DNA of 39,446 bases from an uncultured Oscillospiraceae bacterium. Its GTDB lineage: Bacteria > Bacillota > Clostridia > Oscillospirales > Oscillospiraceae. The DNA lies in assembly GCA_934630985.1 (NCBI GenBank), contig CAKTXO010000005.1:1-39446 (forward strand). Direction: 5' to 3'. Made by a program: the position numbers and the translations under genes. Position 1 is the stretch's first letter; each line of letters starts with the position of its first letter. Of the stretch, positions 15,543 to 27,600 are shown in pieces. The notes below the pieces were generated by a model that saw only the letters and a program-made list of their open reading frames with translations, ran no database searches and was not told where the DNA came from.

Positions 15543-15551
15543 TTACTTAAT
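15534..15551. promoter_or_regulatory. Probable ArsR/SmtB operator
   Basis: ATTAAG-CAATTA-CTTAAT is a perfect 6-6 inverted repeat with a six-base spacer, similar in style to the AT-rich 12-2-12-like operators of SmtB/ArsR metal sensors. It lies just after the ATPase transcription start and over the -35 of the repressor promoter. Confidence 0.7.
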
Positions 15552-15605
15552 CGTAGTTTTTTCGGAATACACGAAAAAAATGCGGAAGCAAAGGAGTGTC
15601 AGATT

Positions 15606-18596
15606 ATGTGTGAGCATGAACATCTCCATCACCGGGAGGAAGACTGCTGCTGCGGCCATGACCATGCGCAGGAGCACCACCATCACCACGGTGATGACGA
15701 TGACTGCTGCTGCGGCCATGACCATGCGCATGAGCACCATCATCACCACGATGACGACGGTGACTGCTGCTGCGGCCATGACCATGCGCAGGAGCACCAC
15801 CATCACCACGGTGATGACGATGACTGCTGCTGCGGCCATGACCATGCGCATGAGCACCATCATCACCACGATGACGACGGTGACTGCTGCTGCGGTCACG
15901 ACCATGACCACGAGCACCACCATCACCACGATGATGACGATGATTGCTGCTGCGGTCATCATCACGAACACGAGCACCATCATCACCATGACGGCTGCTG
16001 CTGTGGCCACGACCATGACCACGAGGAAGCCGTCCAGGAGGATGTGCCCACCCGCTCCCACACCCACTTTGTGGTAGAGCACGTCCAGACCCCGGGGCAC
16101 CCCGCCGACTGCCAGTGCCCCCTGTGCAATCACCATGCGGAATACTGTGACATCTGCGGCGAGAGCCTTGCCAAGTGCACCTGCAAAATGCCCGACGAGG
16201 ACTTGGAAAAGCGGGTCTACATTCTGGAAGGCATCGACTGCGCCAACTGCGCCGCCAAGATCGAAGCCAAAATCCGTTCCATGCCCGAGGTAGCCTTCGC
16301 CACCGTGTCCTTCGCCACCAAGCAGCTCCGGGTCGCCGCCGACAATCAGGACGCGCTGCTGCCCAAAATGCAGGCGGTGGTGGATTCCATTGAGGACGGC
16401 GTGACCCTGGTTCCCAGAAAGCGTCGGGTCTCCGGCATGGCTCCCACCAGGGTCTACATTCTGGAGGGGCTGGACTGCGCCAACTGCGCCGCGAAAATCG
16501 AGAAGAAGCTTCAGACCCTGCCTGGGGTAGAGGAGGTGACCGTCACCTTCGCCACCAAGCAGATGCGTCTGTCCGCCAAGGATCCGGACGCTCTGATTCC
16601 TCAGATCCAGCAGGCCATCAACGCCATGGAGGACGGCGTCACCGTAGTGCCCAAGGAATCCGCACCCGCCCCGGCTCCCAAGGATGACGAGGCCGAGGAA
16701 AAGAAGGAGCTTCGGAGCCTGATTGTCGGCGCTGTTTTGTTCGTGGCCGGTGAAATTCTGGAGCATCTGGGCGCTCCCACCCCCGTACTTCTGGGCGTAC
16801 TGGCTGTGGCCTACCTGATTCTGGGCGGCGAGGTTCTGATGGCCTCCTTCCGGAACATCAAAAAGGGTCAGATTTTTGACGAGAATTTCCTGATGTCCAT
16901 TGCCACATTGGGCGCTTTTGCCATCGGGGATTTTCCTGAGGCCGTGGGCGTTATGCTCTTTTATCGCATCGGCGAGTATTTTGAGGATCGTGCCGTGAGC
17001 CAGAGCCGCAAGCAGATCATGGACGCGGTGGATCTGCGGCCTGAGGTAGTCAATCTGGTGGTTGGCGAGGACATCCGGGTCATTGACGCGGAGGAAGCCA
17101 ACGTGGGCGACATTCTGCTGGTGCGCCCCGGCGACCGGATTCCCCTGGACGGCGTGATCATTGAGGGCGAAAGCCGGATCGACACCTCTCCCGTCACCGG
17201 CGAGCCGGTTCCCGTAAAGGCCGCCGTCGGCGACAGCGTGATCTCCGGCTGCGTCAACACCTCCGGCACTCTGAAAATCCGGGCGGAAAAGCTGCTGGAA
17301 GAATCCATGGTCACCCGGATTCTGGACTCCGTGGAAAACGCCGCCGCCAACAAGCCCAATATTGACAAGTTCATCACCCGGTTTGCCCGGGTGTACACCC
17401 CCGCCGTGGTCATCGGCGCTCTGGTGGTGGCGCTGGTGCTGCCCTTCCTGATTCCCGGCTGGCATTTCTTCGTTGACCCCGCCTATACCGGCGCGGAAAC
17501 CGTCCTGCGCAGTGCCACCGGCACCGCCTCCGTCTTCACCGCCCTGACCTTCCTGGTCATCTCCTGCCCCTGCGCGTTGGTTCTCAGCGTGCCTCTGGCC
17601 TTCTTCTCCGGCATCGGCGCCGCCTCCAAGAAGAATATTCTCTTCAAGGGCGGCAACGCAATCGAAGCGCTGAGCGGCGTCAAGGCTGTGGTCATGGACA
17701 AAACCGGCACCATCACCAAGGGCAACTTCGTGGTTCAGTCCGCCCTCCCCGCCGGGGAAGGCGTCAGTGAGGCCGAGCTTCTGGCCATGGCCGCCAGCTG
17801 CGAGCTGTTCTCCACCCACCCCATCGCCGTGAGCATCGTCACCGCCGCCCAGGAAAAGGGCATTTCCATCGAAAATCCCGCGAATCTTCAGGAAATTGCC
17901 GGTCAGGGAATTGTGGCCGACACCTCCCTGGGCAAGCTCCTCTGCGGCAACCGGAAGCTACTGGAAGCCCACGGGGTTGACCTGTCCGACTGCCGGGAAA
18001 CCAGTTTCGGCACCCAGGTGCTGATTGCCCGAAACGGCAAATTCGTCGGCAACATCGTCATTTCCGACACGCTGAAGGACGACGCGGTGGAAGCCATCGG
18101 AAAAATCCGGAAGCAGGGCATTGTCACCGCCATGCTCACCGGCGATGCCCAGGACAGCGCGGAATTTGTTGCCAAGGAAACGGGCATTGACGAAGTCCAC
18201 GCCAAGCTCCTGCCGGAAAACAAGCTGGAGACCCTTCACGCCATCCGGGAAGCCCACGGCAGCGTGATGTTTGTCGGCGACGGCATCAACGACGCGCCGG
18301 TGCTGGCCGGTGCGGATGTGGGAGCGGCTATGGGCAGCGGCGCGGACGCGGCCATCGAGGCTGCCGACGTGGTGTTCATGACCTCCGAAATGTCCGCCAT
18401 TCCCGAGGCTCTGCGAATTGCCAGAGCCACCCGGCGGATCTCCTGGCAGAACGTGTACTTTGCCCTGGCCGTCAAGCTGATTGTCATGATTATGGGTCTG
18501 TGCGGCTACGCCAATATGTGGGTCGCGGTGTTCGCCGATACCGGCGTTTCCATGCTGTGCCTGCTGAACTCCGTCAGAATCCTGCGGATGAAATAA
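15606..18596 (+). CDS. P1B-type Zn/Cd/Pb-transporting ATPase with expanded Cys/His N-terminus
   Basis: A 996-residue exporter, about 270 longer than usual ZntA/CadA proteins. Residues 1-141 are Cys/His/Asp repeats with seven CCCGH motifs. Residues 150-195 add CxC, CxxC and CxC pairs (CQCPLC, CDICGESLAKCTC). Two heavy-metal-associated domains with DCANCAAK follow (about 203-270 and 281-345). The core shows the membrane CPC motif (ISCPCALVLSVP, near 651), phosphorylation loop DKTGT (near 697), hinge GDGINDAP (near 890), and Lys in the seventh and Asp (ADTGVS) in the eighth helix, typical of the Zn/Cd subgroup. An AAAGGAG site precedes the ATG. The divergent ArsR gene should control it. Confidence 0.93.
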   Translation: MCEHEHLHHREEDCCCGHDHAQEHHHHHGDDDDCCCGHDHAHEHHHHHDDDGDCCCGHDHAQEHHHHHGDDDDCCCGHDHAHEHHHHHDDDGDCCCGHDHDHEHHHHHDDDDDCCCGHHHEHEHHHHHDGCCCGHDHDHEEAVQEDVPTRSHTHFVVEHVQTPGHPADCQCPLCNHHAEYCDICGESLAKCTCKMPDEDLEKRVYILEGIDCANCAAKIEAKIRSMPEVAFATVSFATKQLRVAADNQDALLPKMQAVVDSIEDGVTLVPRKRRVSGMAPTRVYILEGLDCANCAAKIEKKLQTLPGVEEVTVTFATKQMRLSAKDPDALIPQIQQAINAMEDGVTVVPKESAPAPAPKDDEAEEKKELRSLIVGAVLFVAGEILEHLGAPTPVLLGVLAVAYLILGGEVLMASFRNIKKGQIFDENFLMSIATLGAFAIGDFPEAVGVMLFYRIGEYFEDRAVSQSRKQIMDAVDLRPEVVNLVVGEDIRVIDAEEANVGDILLVRPGDRIPLDGVIIEGESRIDTSPVTGEPVPVKAAVGDSVISGCVNTSGTLKIRAEKLLEESMVTRILDSVENAAANKPNIDKFITRFARVYTPAVVIGALVVALVLPFLIPGWHFFVDPAYTGAETVLRSATGTASVFTALTFLVISCPCALVLSVPLAFFSGIGAASKKNILFKGGNAIEALSGVKAVVMDKTGTITKGNFVVQSALPAGEGVSEAELLAMAASCELFSTHPIAVSIVTAAQEKGISIENPANLQEIAGQGIVADTSLGKLLCGNRKLLEAHGVDLSDCRETSFGTQVLIARNGKFVGNIVISDTLKDDAVEAIGKIRKQGIVTAMLTGDAQDSAEFVAKETGIDEVHAKLLPENKLETLHAIREAHGSVMFVGDGINDAPVLAGADVGAAMGSGADAAIEAADVVFMTSEMSAIPEALRIARATRRISWQNVYFALAVKLIVMIMGLCGYANMWVAVFADTGVSMLCLLNSVRILRMK
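15645..16028 (+). repeat. Tandem 60-bp coding repeats in the ATPase N-terminus
   Basis: Five 60-bp units (15645-15944) are followed by a 51-bp unit and a partial one. Each encodes CCCGH, then His/Asp runs. Units alternate between two versions, A and B, as ABAB. Bases 15642-15775 are identical to 15762-15895 (134 bp), which shows a recent 120-bp duplication. The number of units is likely to vary between strains. Confidence 0.95.
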
Positions 18597-18616
18597 CCGG
18601 CTTCTGCTTTGCAAAA

Positions 18617-18648
18617 CCGCCCTCCGGGAATCCCGGAGGGCGGTGTTT
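18617..18648. terminator. Bidirectional terminator between convergent genes
   Basis: CCGCCCTCCGGGA (18617-18629) pairs with TCCCGGAGGGCGG (18631-18643). TGTTTT follows on the plus strand and TTTTGC on the minus strand. The stop of the giant surface protein begins at the next base. Confidence 0.88.
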
Positions 18649-21600
18649 TCAGGTTCTGGGGATAATGTTCTTGTAGATCCGGGAGTTGGTATAGACCAGA
18701 TAGTCGCTGGCGTTGCTGCCGCTGATGGCGTTCTGGTTCCCATCCAGCAGCTCCGCCTCCAGGCGGATCTTGTAGTTGGCGTAGGTCATGCCATTGGCTT
18801 CCAGAGCCTCGCCCGCCAGCAGGGACATATCCGCGGAAATCTCCAGGGGCACGTTCTTATCAAGAACTTCGTCCAGCCGGAAGGTTGCCGTATAGGTGGC
18901 GTTCACGTTATTCTCGGTGTTGGTGGGATTGGCCGCCTCGATGACCTCTTCTTTGGAGTCCGTGTAGCGCAGACTCAGCTTCATCTTCTCCCCGGTCAGG
19001 CAGTTAATCCAGGGGACTGCCGCGCCATAGCTGACGAAGGGCTGAGTGCCGGTGTTGTTCCTGGGAGACAGGGTCAAGGTGCAGCGCAGATACTTGGCAT
19101 TTTCCGCCCGGCTCACCGCGCTGACATTGTAGCTGGCCGCGGACCGCAGCTTCGCCGAATCGCCCTCGAAGCCGTTGATGCCCAGCTGGTTGATGCTGTC
19201 CATCTCGGTGTCGCCCACGGCATCATAGTTCAGGGAGGCCACACTGACCTCGCCCCGGTAGAAGTGACGATGCAGGGTGTCCTCGGAGGGCGGCTGGGTG
19301 CTGAGGGTGGAGCTGGTCAAGGTCTGGGGCGTGTAGGACAGCGTCGAAGTGACCGCCATCAGAATGCCCTCATTCTCCCTCTCCCGGATGGGGAACTGAT
19401 CGCCGTAGGAAGAGGCAAAATCCAGGGTCAGCTTCGCCGTCAGCGTCACCGGGTGCTCCCGAATGTCGCTGCACGGGATTCCCTCAGGGAAGGTCAGCCG
19501 GTAGGAGCGGGTGGCCGTGTCCACAATGTAGTGCTCTGTCCAGGTTTTACCGCCGTAGCGGTACTCCGCCGTGATCTGGGTGCCCGGGGTCAGGTCGACC
19601 TGGGTCTTGGGGCCATCCTCATAGTAGTGGTAGAGCACCAGGTTGAAGCACTGGGACAGGCTCTGGTCACTGGCGTAGTCCTGGAACTGCTGGGCACTTT
19701 TTTCGTCCTTGAATTGGATGGTTGCATTGACATCGGCGACCACCGTGGTGTTTCCATCGGAGATCAGCTCCAGCTGGCCGTCCGCCGTGGTCAGGCTCAC
19801 TGTTTGCTCAAAGCAGGAGGTAATGATAATTCGGTTCTCGTCCCCGTTCCGGGCAAAGCCGTTGTTGGTGGGATTCGTTTCGCTGGCGGCCAGCCGCTTG
19901 GTGGGCAGACCGTTTCCGGCAGGGTTCGTCAGCCGGTCGTCACAGGTGAGCAGAATGTTCAGCAGCCGCTGTTCTTCTGTCTGAGCCTGAATGGTCAGAT
20001 AGTACCGCTCGGATAGCTCTCCGTTCAGTTCTCCAACGGTGATGGCATACTGGGTCTGATTCTCGTCCTCGTCGGTGGCCTTCCGGTAGTAGGTTTCGCC
20101 AATCTGAACCGTCGCCTGGGTTTTGTCCGCCGTTATCACGAACTTGCCCGTCAGGGTTTCGTCCGCCTTTTCGGCCTCCGTCAGTGCCCTGGCCGTCAGG
20201 GGCAAAAGCTGGCTCAGTGTCACCGGAGTCCAATTGGTTCCCGTCTGATCCCGGAAGCCGGTGAATTTCAGCTCATAGTAGCTGTCCACCTTCTGAAGAG
20301 CCTGGGAAGCGGTTGCGTACCAGGCCTTATCCTGGTTGTTCCGGTCAACCAGCACCAGCCGGGTGCTATCCGGCAGTTCGACACTCAGCTGAAGCTGCTT
20401 CAGGAAGTTCCACAGCAGATTCTCGCCGTCGTTCACCGCCTTCTGCCATTCCTCCTGGGTGCGGGTGTAGTCGAAGCCCAGAAGAGCCGTGACCTTCTCG
20501 TTTTCCGAGACGATGGCCAGCCGGTTCAGATCGTCATAACTGCTCTGAATGTAGCTGGTGCCGGCAAGAGCCGCCGCCCAGAACCGGAAGTTGAAGACCT
20601 TCTTCACCAGAATTGGCAGATACAGGGTGTATACCGTCTCGGTTGCGTCTGCCGGGTTGGCAAAATCCGCCCTCAGCAGGGTAAACCGAGCCCTCTGGTT
20701 GTCGTACTGGCCGTTCAGCCGAATCCGTTTGGTGGCTTCATCCAGAGTAAAGCTGCCCTCATCCTGGGACTCCCGCCACTGGCCGCCGCTGTAGACGTAA
20801 TTGGTCAGGGACAATTTCATGTCCGCCGGAGGTACCGGATCCAGATCATTGGTGATGGTCTTGCCGTACATCACCCGGTTGGTCAGCAACGACAGGGCAC
20901 TGTAGAGCGCCCGGTTGGCCTCGTCCGTACTGGTGGTGCTGATGACGAACACCGGGAAATTGCCGCCGGTGTAATCGCCGTTGTCGCCGTCGCCGGTGAA
21001 GCTGCCGAAATAGGCCATATCCGAAGGCCGATTGGTTTCGGTGCCCGTCAGGTATTCCCGGGCTTCCTCCACCGCCGTGTGGGTCAGATTCCGGTTTTCC
21101 GTGCCGCTGCTGTCAAAACGGATCTTCTCCCCAATGGGGGTAGAAGTGCCGCCGGCAAAGCAGGCACCGTCGCCGGTGACGTTTTGACCCAGAAGCGCCG
21201 TCAGAGGGCTTACCGGGTTGATCGTCACATAGGGATACCTGTCGTTCTCGCTGCTGGTATTAACCTGGGCACCGGTGTAATCCGCGCGCACCAGGTAATC
21301 CCCAGTGCTCAGAGCCGTTCCAAAGTCCTGGGTGGGCACGGTGTTTTCCCCTTGCACCAGGCTGACGCCGGTGAATTTCAGCGTAAAGCTGTGGCCGCCA
21401 TTAGGATTAGGGTATCTCTGTCCGCCGAAGATACCGGCTTTTCCGTTGTCCCCGTTTACCAGGCCAATGGGCAGCGTCCCCGTCCATTCGCTGGGCACAC
21501 TCCAACGATAGTTATTTTTCTGGTCGTTCAGCAGATAGCCGATCCGGTTGTTCTTCAGCAGAATGTTGTAGCCCGTCAGGTTGGCGCTGCATTTGCTCAG

Positions 21601-24600
21601 GTAGCCATACAGGCCGCCTACGCTGCTTTGGGAATTGCAGGCGGCAATGTCGCTGTTTTCAATGGCCAGATTGTTCATCTGAACCTTCGTCGCATAGTCC
21701 TTGTTGTTGCTCTGATTGTCAATCTGACCAATCACTCCGCCGGAGACTCCCTTTCCGATGATTGCCGCATGATTCAGGCGGATATTGGTGAGCGTTATGC
21801 TGGGATACAGGCAGACCATACCCAGCAGGCCGCCGGTAATGCAGTCGGAGCTGCCGTTGCTGCCCGCGAGAATCTGAACGGAGCCGCTCTCGGAACCAAT
21901 GCTCACCTGGTCGATGGTCATCTGTCCTCCCGGGTTCTTCACCAGGCCGATCAGGCCGCCCAGCTGTCTGCCATTTACCATCCGGACAGCGGAGCCTGGT
22001 TCCCCGCCGATGGTCACATCCGAAACGGAAAGATGGTAGGCCGTGTCAGGGAGGTTCTGCCATTGGTTGGCTTTTGCATCGCTGAGGAAACCAAACAGAC
22101 CGCCTACGTTGGTCTTTGCGTTTGCGCTTTCCCCGCCGATCAGCTCCACCTTTCCTTCCAGGCGGACGCCCTTGACGGTTACGGTCTGACCCTTGGCAAC
22201 GCTCTCGTAGCCCACCAGGCCGCCTACGGTGGTGTCATTCGCCTCGGTGACGGTGCCCGTTACCTTCAGATTCCGGATGGTCATAACGGCATCGCTTTCC
22301 GCCGGGTTGATTTCCAGGGCACCCGGAGTGATTTTGCCTACGGTATTCAGGTGAATATGGCCGAAGAGTCCTCCCGCGTCCTGACGGCTGCTGTTCTCCA
22401 CTGTCATGTAGAAGGGGGCTGTCGTCCGGATATCGCCGCCTGTCAGCTCCACATCCTGGGTATTGCTGACAGTTACCTTCATTGCCGCGGAGTAGCCCGC
22501 GAAGCCGCCGGCCATAATCAGCGCCCGAACGGTCAGATTCTCATAGGTGCAGTCGATAAACTTGGCTTCGTTTTGGAACTGGGTAGAAAACCCGATCATG
22601 CCAATGAAGCCTCCCGCGGTGGCGCAGCCCAGGGAGTCCGAGCCCCCGTTGACGCTGGCATCTTTCAGCGTAACCCCATTGAGGATAACGGCGTTGTCTC
22701 GGGTGGCGCAGAAGCCGCTGATGAGCATACCCGCCGCCGCCATATTGGCCCGTTTCTGCTGATCCCACAGGTTGCTGTTCTTAGCCAGGATCTTGCCTGC
22801 CTCGCAGGGGCTGCCACTTTCGTCAAAGTAGGTAATTCCGGTGTTTCCGGAGAGAATCAGGTTGGAGAAGGTGGCATTTTCGGCATTGCGCAGCGCCAGG
22901 AACAGGCCGGAGCCGCTGACCGTCCATTTGTTCTTCTCCGTCTCATACTCGTTGCGCTGCTGGTTCAGGGTAATGACCGCCCGATTGCCGTCGGATTTTG
23001 TTCCGTCCACAGTCTGAATATGCAGCTGGCGGGTATGGTCGAACGTCGAGCCGAAGCTGATGCACACATAGCTGCCGCCGATTCCCCGGAAGCCGTTGCC
23101 GTAAGCCCTCATGTCGCAGTCCGCCGTGAACTGGATGGTAAGCAGCAGGGCAGCCAGCTTGCTGAAATCCCCGGACACATATTTGCTCAGATAGCACTGG
23201 GACGCGGTCTTCGCCGTCAGGCTGACCCCGCCAAGGCAGGTGTCGTCCTTCTCATAGCTTCCGATTCTGGGGCGGCTGAAGCTGTAGGCCTCGAACTTGT
23301 CCATCGCCGCGGCGCCGCTGTTGGCAATGGCGGAAAGCAACCACAACCCCTGCGCGTCCTTCACCGTAGCGGTGGCATTCTTGCCCGACAGAAAAATCTC
23401 CAAGTGGGAATTCAGGTCAGCCCCGGAGGAAATATTGGGAATTTGGTAATTCTTATTCGTATTTTCCAGGGAAACGCCGTCTCCCAGCACATAGCCGTCC
23501 AGCACCCGTCCCACATAGGGATTGTAGTAGAACTGGCCGCTGTCTTTTTCGGCCTTCCCGCCGGTCAGGCCGGAGCCGATTCGTCCCCGGAACACTACGC
23601 CGCCGCCGTACTTATTATACTTATTATTGCCGCCGTTGCTGGTTCCGTTGAAGGCGCCGCCCACAAGTCCCACATAGCCGCCCACCGCCGCCAGATAGGA
23701 ATACTCGCCCTTGGTCTCCGGCGGGTTCGCAATGGAAACCGTAACGCCGTCCAAAATGGTGTCGCCGCCAAAGGCATAGCCCACTACGCCGCCAAAGAAG
23801 GAAGGGCTGATTTCGCTGTTGGGCACCTCGGTGCAGCTCAGGGAAATACTTCCGGTGTATTCGATGGTGATGTTGCGAACCACGCAGCCCATGCTGTACT
23901 TGACCAGGCCGCCAAACTGGCTGGCTGTGCTGCCCGGAATGGTGAAGGTGTGACCTGCGCCGTCAATCTCGCCGCCGAAGGCGATGATCTGGCTGCCGGT
24001 CTGGCTGGCGTTCGCATGACCCAGGCCGTCCCAGTTGTTATCGGCGGTAATATCCTCTTCCAGCTTATAATGGGCGTTTTGCAGGTACAGCCGCATAACC
24101 GCCGGTTCCACGATGCTCTTGTCCTCGCCTTCCCATTTGCCGGATTTCGGCGAATAGGTATAGCGTACATGTCCGCCGTTCACGTTCACATTGTACCGGG
24201 TGTGCTTGTCCGTATCCACGAAGGATTTCCCCGTTTCCTTTTGAACGTTTGCCAGCACCTCGGTGTCCAGATTCACCGGCCACTTCTCGGCGGTGCCGTC
24301 CCGGAGCACCTGATTCAGGGTCTTCAGCTGGCTGAACTCGGTGATGATATAAGGATCCGTCCCGGTTCCGCAGCCGATCTCCAGTCCGGTGGTGTTCAGG
24401 TTCACATCCAGCTCGTGTTGGGTGCTGCCAACGGCCAGATTTTCCAGCTGGTTGACATAACGTGTGTAATTCTGATAGAAGCTGTTCCAGCCGTTGGCAC
24501 TGCCGCTAACCAGCTTGCCTTCCAGCTTTCCACCGTAGTACCAACGCTGCTCATCGTTGTTCCGGCCGTGTATGTTGCCTGTGGTGGAGTTGGACAACTC

Positions 24601-27600
24601 CTGCCCCAATGTGCAGGCTTCCTTCTCCGCCTCGGTAAAGTTATAGACGCCGCTGGAGGTGGTCTCCACATAGTCAAAGGACTCCAGGAACAGAGCCCGG
24701 CTGAAAATGCAGCCGGTAGTGCCATACATCGGGGGGTTGTTCCGTCCGGGGCGGCCGTCCAGGCACATTCCCTTGAAGGTCAGCCGGATTTCCTTGCCGG
24801 TAGTGCCGCCCACCTTGCCGATCAGACTGCTGGCGGCATATTTGTCGGTTTTCAGATCGTCGTAGCCGGTGGAGGTTTTCACGCCGCTCATGTCCAGGGT
24901 GCTGTAGCTGCCCAGGCTGTAAATCAGCAGGGGACGCACCGGGTCGGTATTGCCCGTCTTTTCGCTGATTCGGATTCCCGCCAGATCCACATTCTGGATT
25001 GTCAGATACATCCGGTCATAGATGGAACTGCCGGTGAAGGGCCCGCAGCACAGGGCTCCCGTGCCGGTGGCACTGCGTCCCACTGTGCCGGACAGTTTCA
25101 GTCCGTCTACGTTCAGCTTCTGGTCTTTATTCGTGGCCGTGCCGCCGTTGAAAATGCCCGTGTGCATCTGATAATGCTGGCTGTTGGATTGCCCCAGCGG
25201 CTTGTTGGTTGCGCCCGTCTCGAAACCGTTCATGGCATCATAATCGAAGGTGATGGACGCGTTTTGGATGGAGGTATCGTTGATAAACGGGGTGGGATAG
25301 AAGGAATAGCCACCCAGGTTGATCTCCCCGGAAATCACAAAGCCCTTCTGGGCGGAAAAATACCCCCGCAGGTTCTCTTCGCAATCATGGTAGGCATTCC
25401 AAAGCATCAGCTTACGCGCGTTGTCCACAGTGCCCAGATTGGGGCTGTCGACGATGGCGCCGGTTTTGGTGTCATAGCCCAGCTCGTCCCGGTAGGCATC
25501 CAGATTATAGTAGTACCGGGTCTTTCCGTTGACCCAGGTTCCCCTCAGCTGAGACTGATAGGTATTGCATTTGTCTCTGTCGATGAGGGCATGGCCAGGA
25601 AGGGCAATGGACACAATGCCGTTGTTGTTGCCGGACTGGTTGCTGCCCACAATTTCGTCAAAATACTGGGAGCCGCCGATATTCACGGTAGTGCCCTCGG
25701 CCTTGTAAGCGTCCTCTCGGATTTCCAGGTACAGGGCGGTGTTGCCGTTCTTTTCGCCCTTGGCCACAATCAAACCGCTGGGGGCGTTCTGCTCGGATTT
25801 GCCGGTGAAGACATTGCCGCTGACAAAGTGAATGCCCGCAGTCGCCGTGCCCTTCTGCACCCGCCAATAGCCGGAGCCGGTATAGACCAGGCCGCCGAAC
25901 CGGGCGTTGGTTCCCGCGTCCAGAGTGCTGTTTTTCACGGAAACCCCGGTGATGGTTGCCCTGGTATTCAGCCACTCATAGCCCAGCAGACCACCGCTGG
26001 CGACGTTAGCGTTGGTCGTAATGGTCAATCCATCCACCGTCAGGCCGTCGATGGTCAGCTTATGGGTGCCGTTGTCTCGCAGAGACGCAGCCAGGCCGCC
26101 CACTATGGCATTGTCTTTCGACTCAGTTTTCTGAATTTTACCGGAAATCCTGCCGTTTTTCACGAAAATTGTGGTGTCTTGTCTTTCGTTATTTCTGGCA
26201 TAAAAACCGCCAAGCGCACAGTCGGACTTTGTGGATTCCACAATGGAGCCTGTCCATTCGCAATCTGTGAAGGAGGCGTTCGGGGTCGTGGCGAGAATGC
26301 CGGCAATCCGGCCATCCCAAATACCATAGGTATTATTGGGTTCCGCATCTACCAGCGTTTCCGTATTTCCGGTGACCTTTTCCAGCGTGGCCGTGCCCGT
26401 TGTCTCAGCGCACAGTGGGCCGATATACAGGGCAGAACCTGCATGGGCAGTGATTTTGCCGTTCACCGTGACATTGGAGGCGGTGAGATTCGTGGTTTTT
26501 GTAAAGAGTCCCTGGCGGTCGTGATTATTGCCGCCGGTGTAGACCGGGATATCCGGCAGGGTGACGGTGTGACCGTTGCCGTTCAGCGTGACGCTCACCG
26601 TTGCCGTATTGCTCACGTCCCGCTGGAAGCCGGTAATGCCGATGTTCTCCAGATAATTCACATCCGCGGTCAGCTGGATGGTCTGGGCGGCATTCAGGTC
26701 GGCATCTCCGTTCGCAAATTTCAGGGAGTGGGTTTCATCCAGCTGATAGCGCAGAGCCAACTCCGCAAATTCGGCGGCACTGCCCACCGTGTAGGTGCCC
26801 TCAGCGCCGTTGGGGGCTGCCACGGTCACCGCCCGTTTGGTGGCGTCATAAGTCAGAACGCCGGGCAGCTTGTCGGAGCGAACCACCTGACCCCAGCCGC
26901 CGATGTCGTTGGTAGTGTCCTTCTTGGGGTTCCAGATCTGGTCGGTGTATACCAGGGTGTTGTCCCGGTCGCCCAGCACCCAGCCGTTTTTGCCGCCGGA
27001 GCCGGGCTGAGTAATGGTAATCTTCTCGCCCAGGTACATTACGCCCTTTTGCATATAGCCCACCAGGCCGCCGCTGGCACTGTTTCCGGGAAGGCCGGAG
27101 GCCGTCACACCCGACAGCCGCAGCATATGGCCGCCGCCATCCAGCTTGCCGATGAGGCCGCCTACATGGTTCGCCGCGTTGTTATTTGCGGTACAGGTGG
27201 GCGCGGCCTTCTGAACTTCAATATAGACGCCGTTATCGCCATGCACGCTGCCGATGATGCCGCCGTAGCTGTCGCCGCCGTTTCCGGAGAGGGAAACTTC
27301 CCCGGTATTCACAGTCAGAGACTGCGCCGTCAGGGAATTTGCCTCGTATCTGCCCACCAGGCCGCCCAGGCTATTGCCCTTGGCGGCGGTGACGGTGACG
27401 GCCTTCTCCCCCTTCAGGTAGAAATTCTCTGCGGTGTCTCTCACATTCACATAGCCGTACAGACCGCCTACGTTTCCGCCGCTGTCGGACAGGTTCACGT
27501 TTACGCTGGGATAGCCGGTGCTTCCGTTATAGTAGTCCCCGGTTTTGGAGTAGGTATAGCTGCCGATCAGGCCGCCTGCCGTGGAGCTGCCGGTAATTTT

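Noticed and set aside
15661..15900. The 60-bp repeats as a possible CRISPR array
   Set aside because: The repeats are directly adjoining, in frame, and encode a metal-binding segment; there are no unique spacers.
15543..17819. A 758-codon minus-strand frame opposite the P1B ATPase
   Set aside because: It is antisense to a gene with unmistakable ATPase motifs. The Met/Val-rich stretch is the mirror of the His/Asp repeat.
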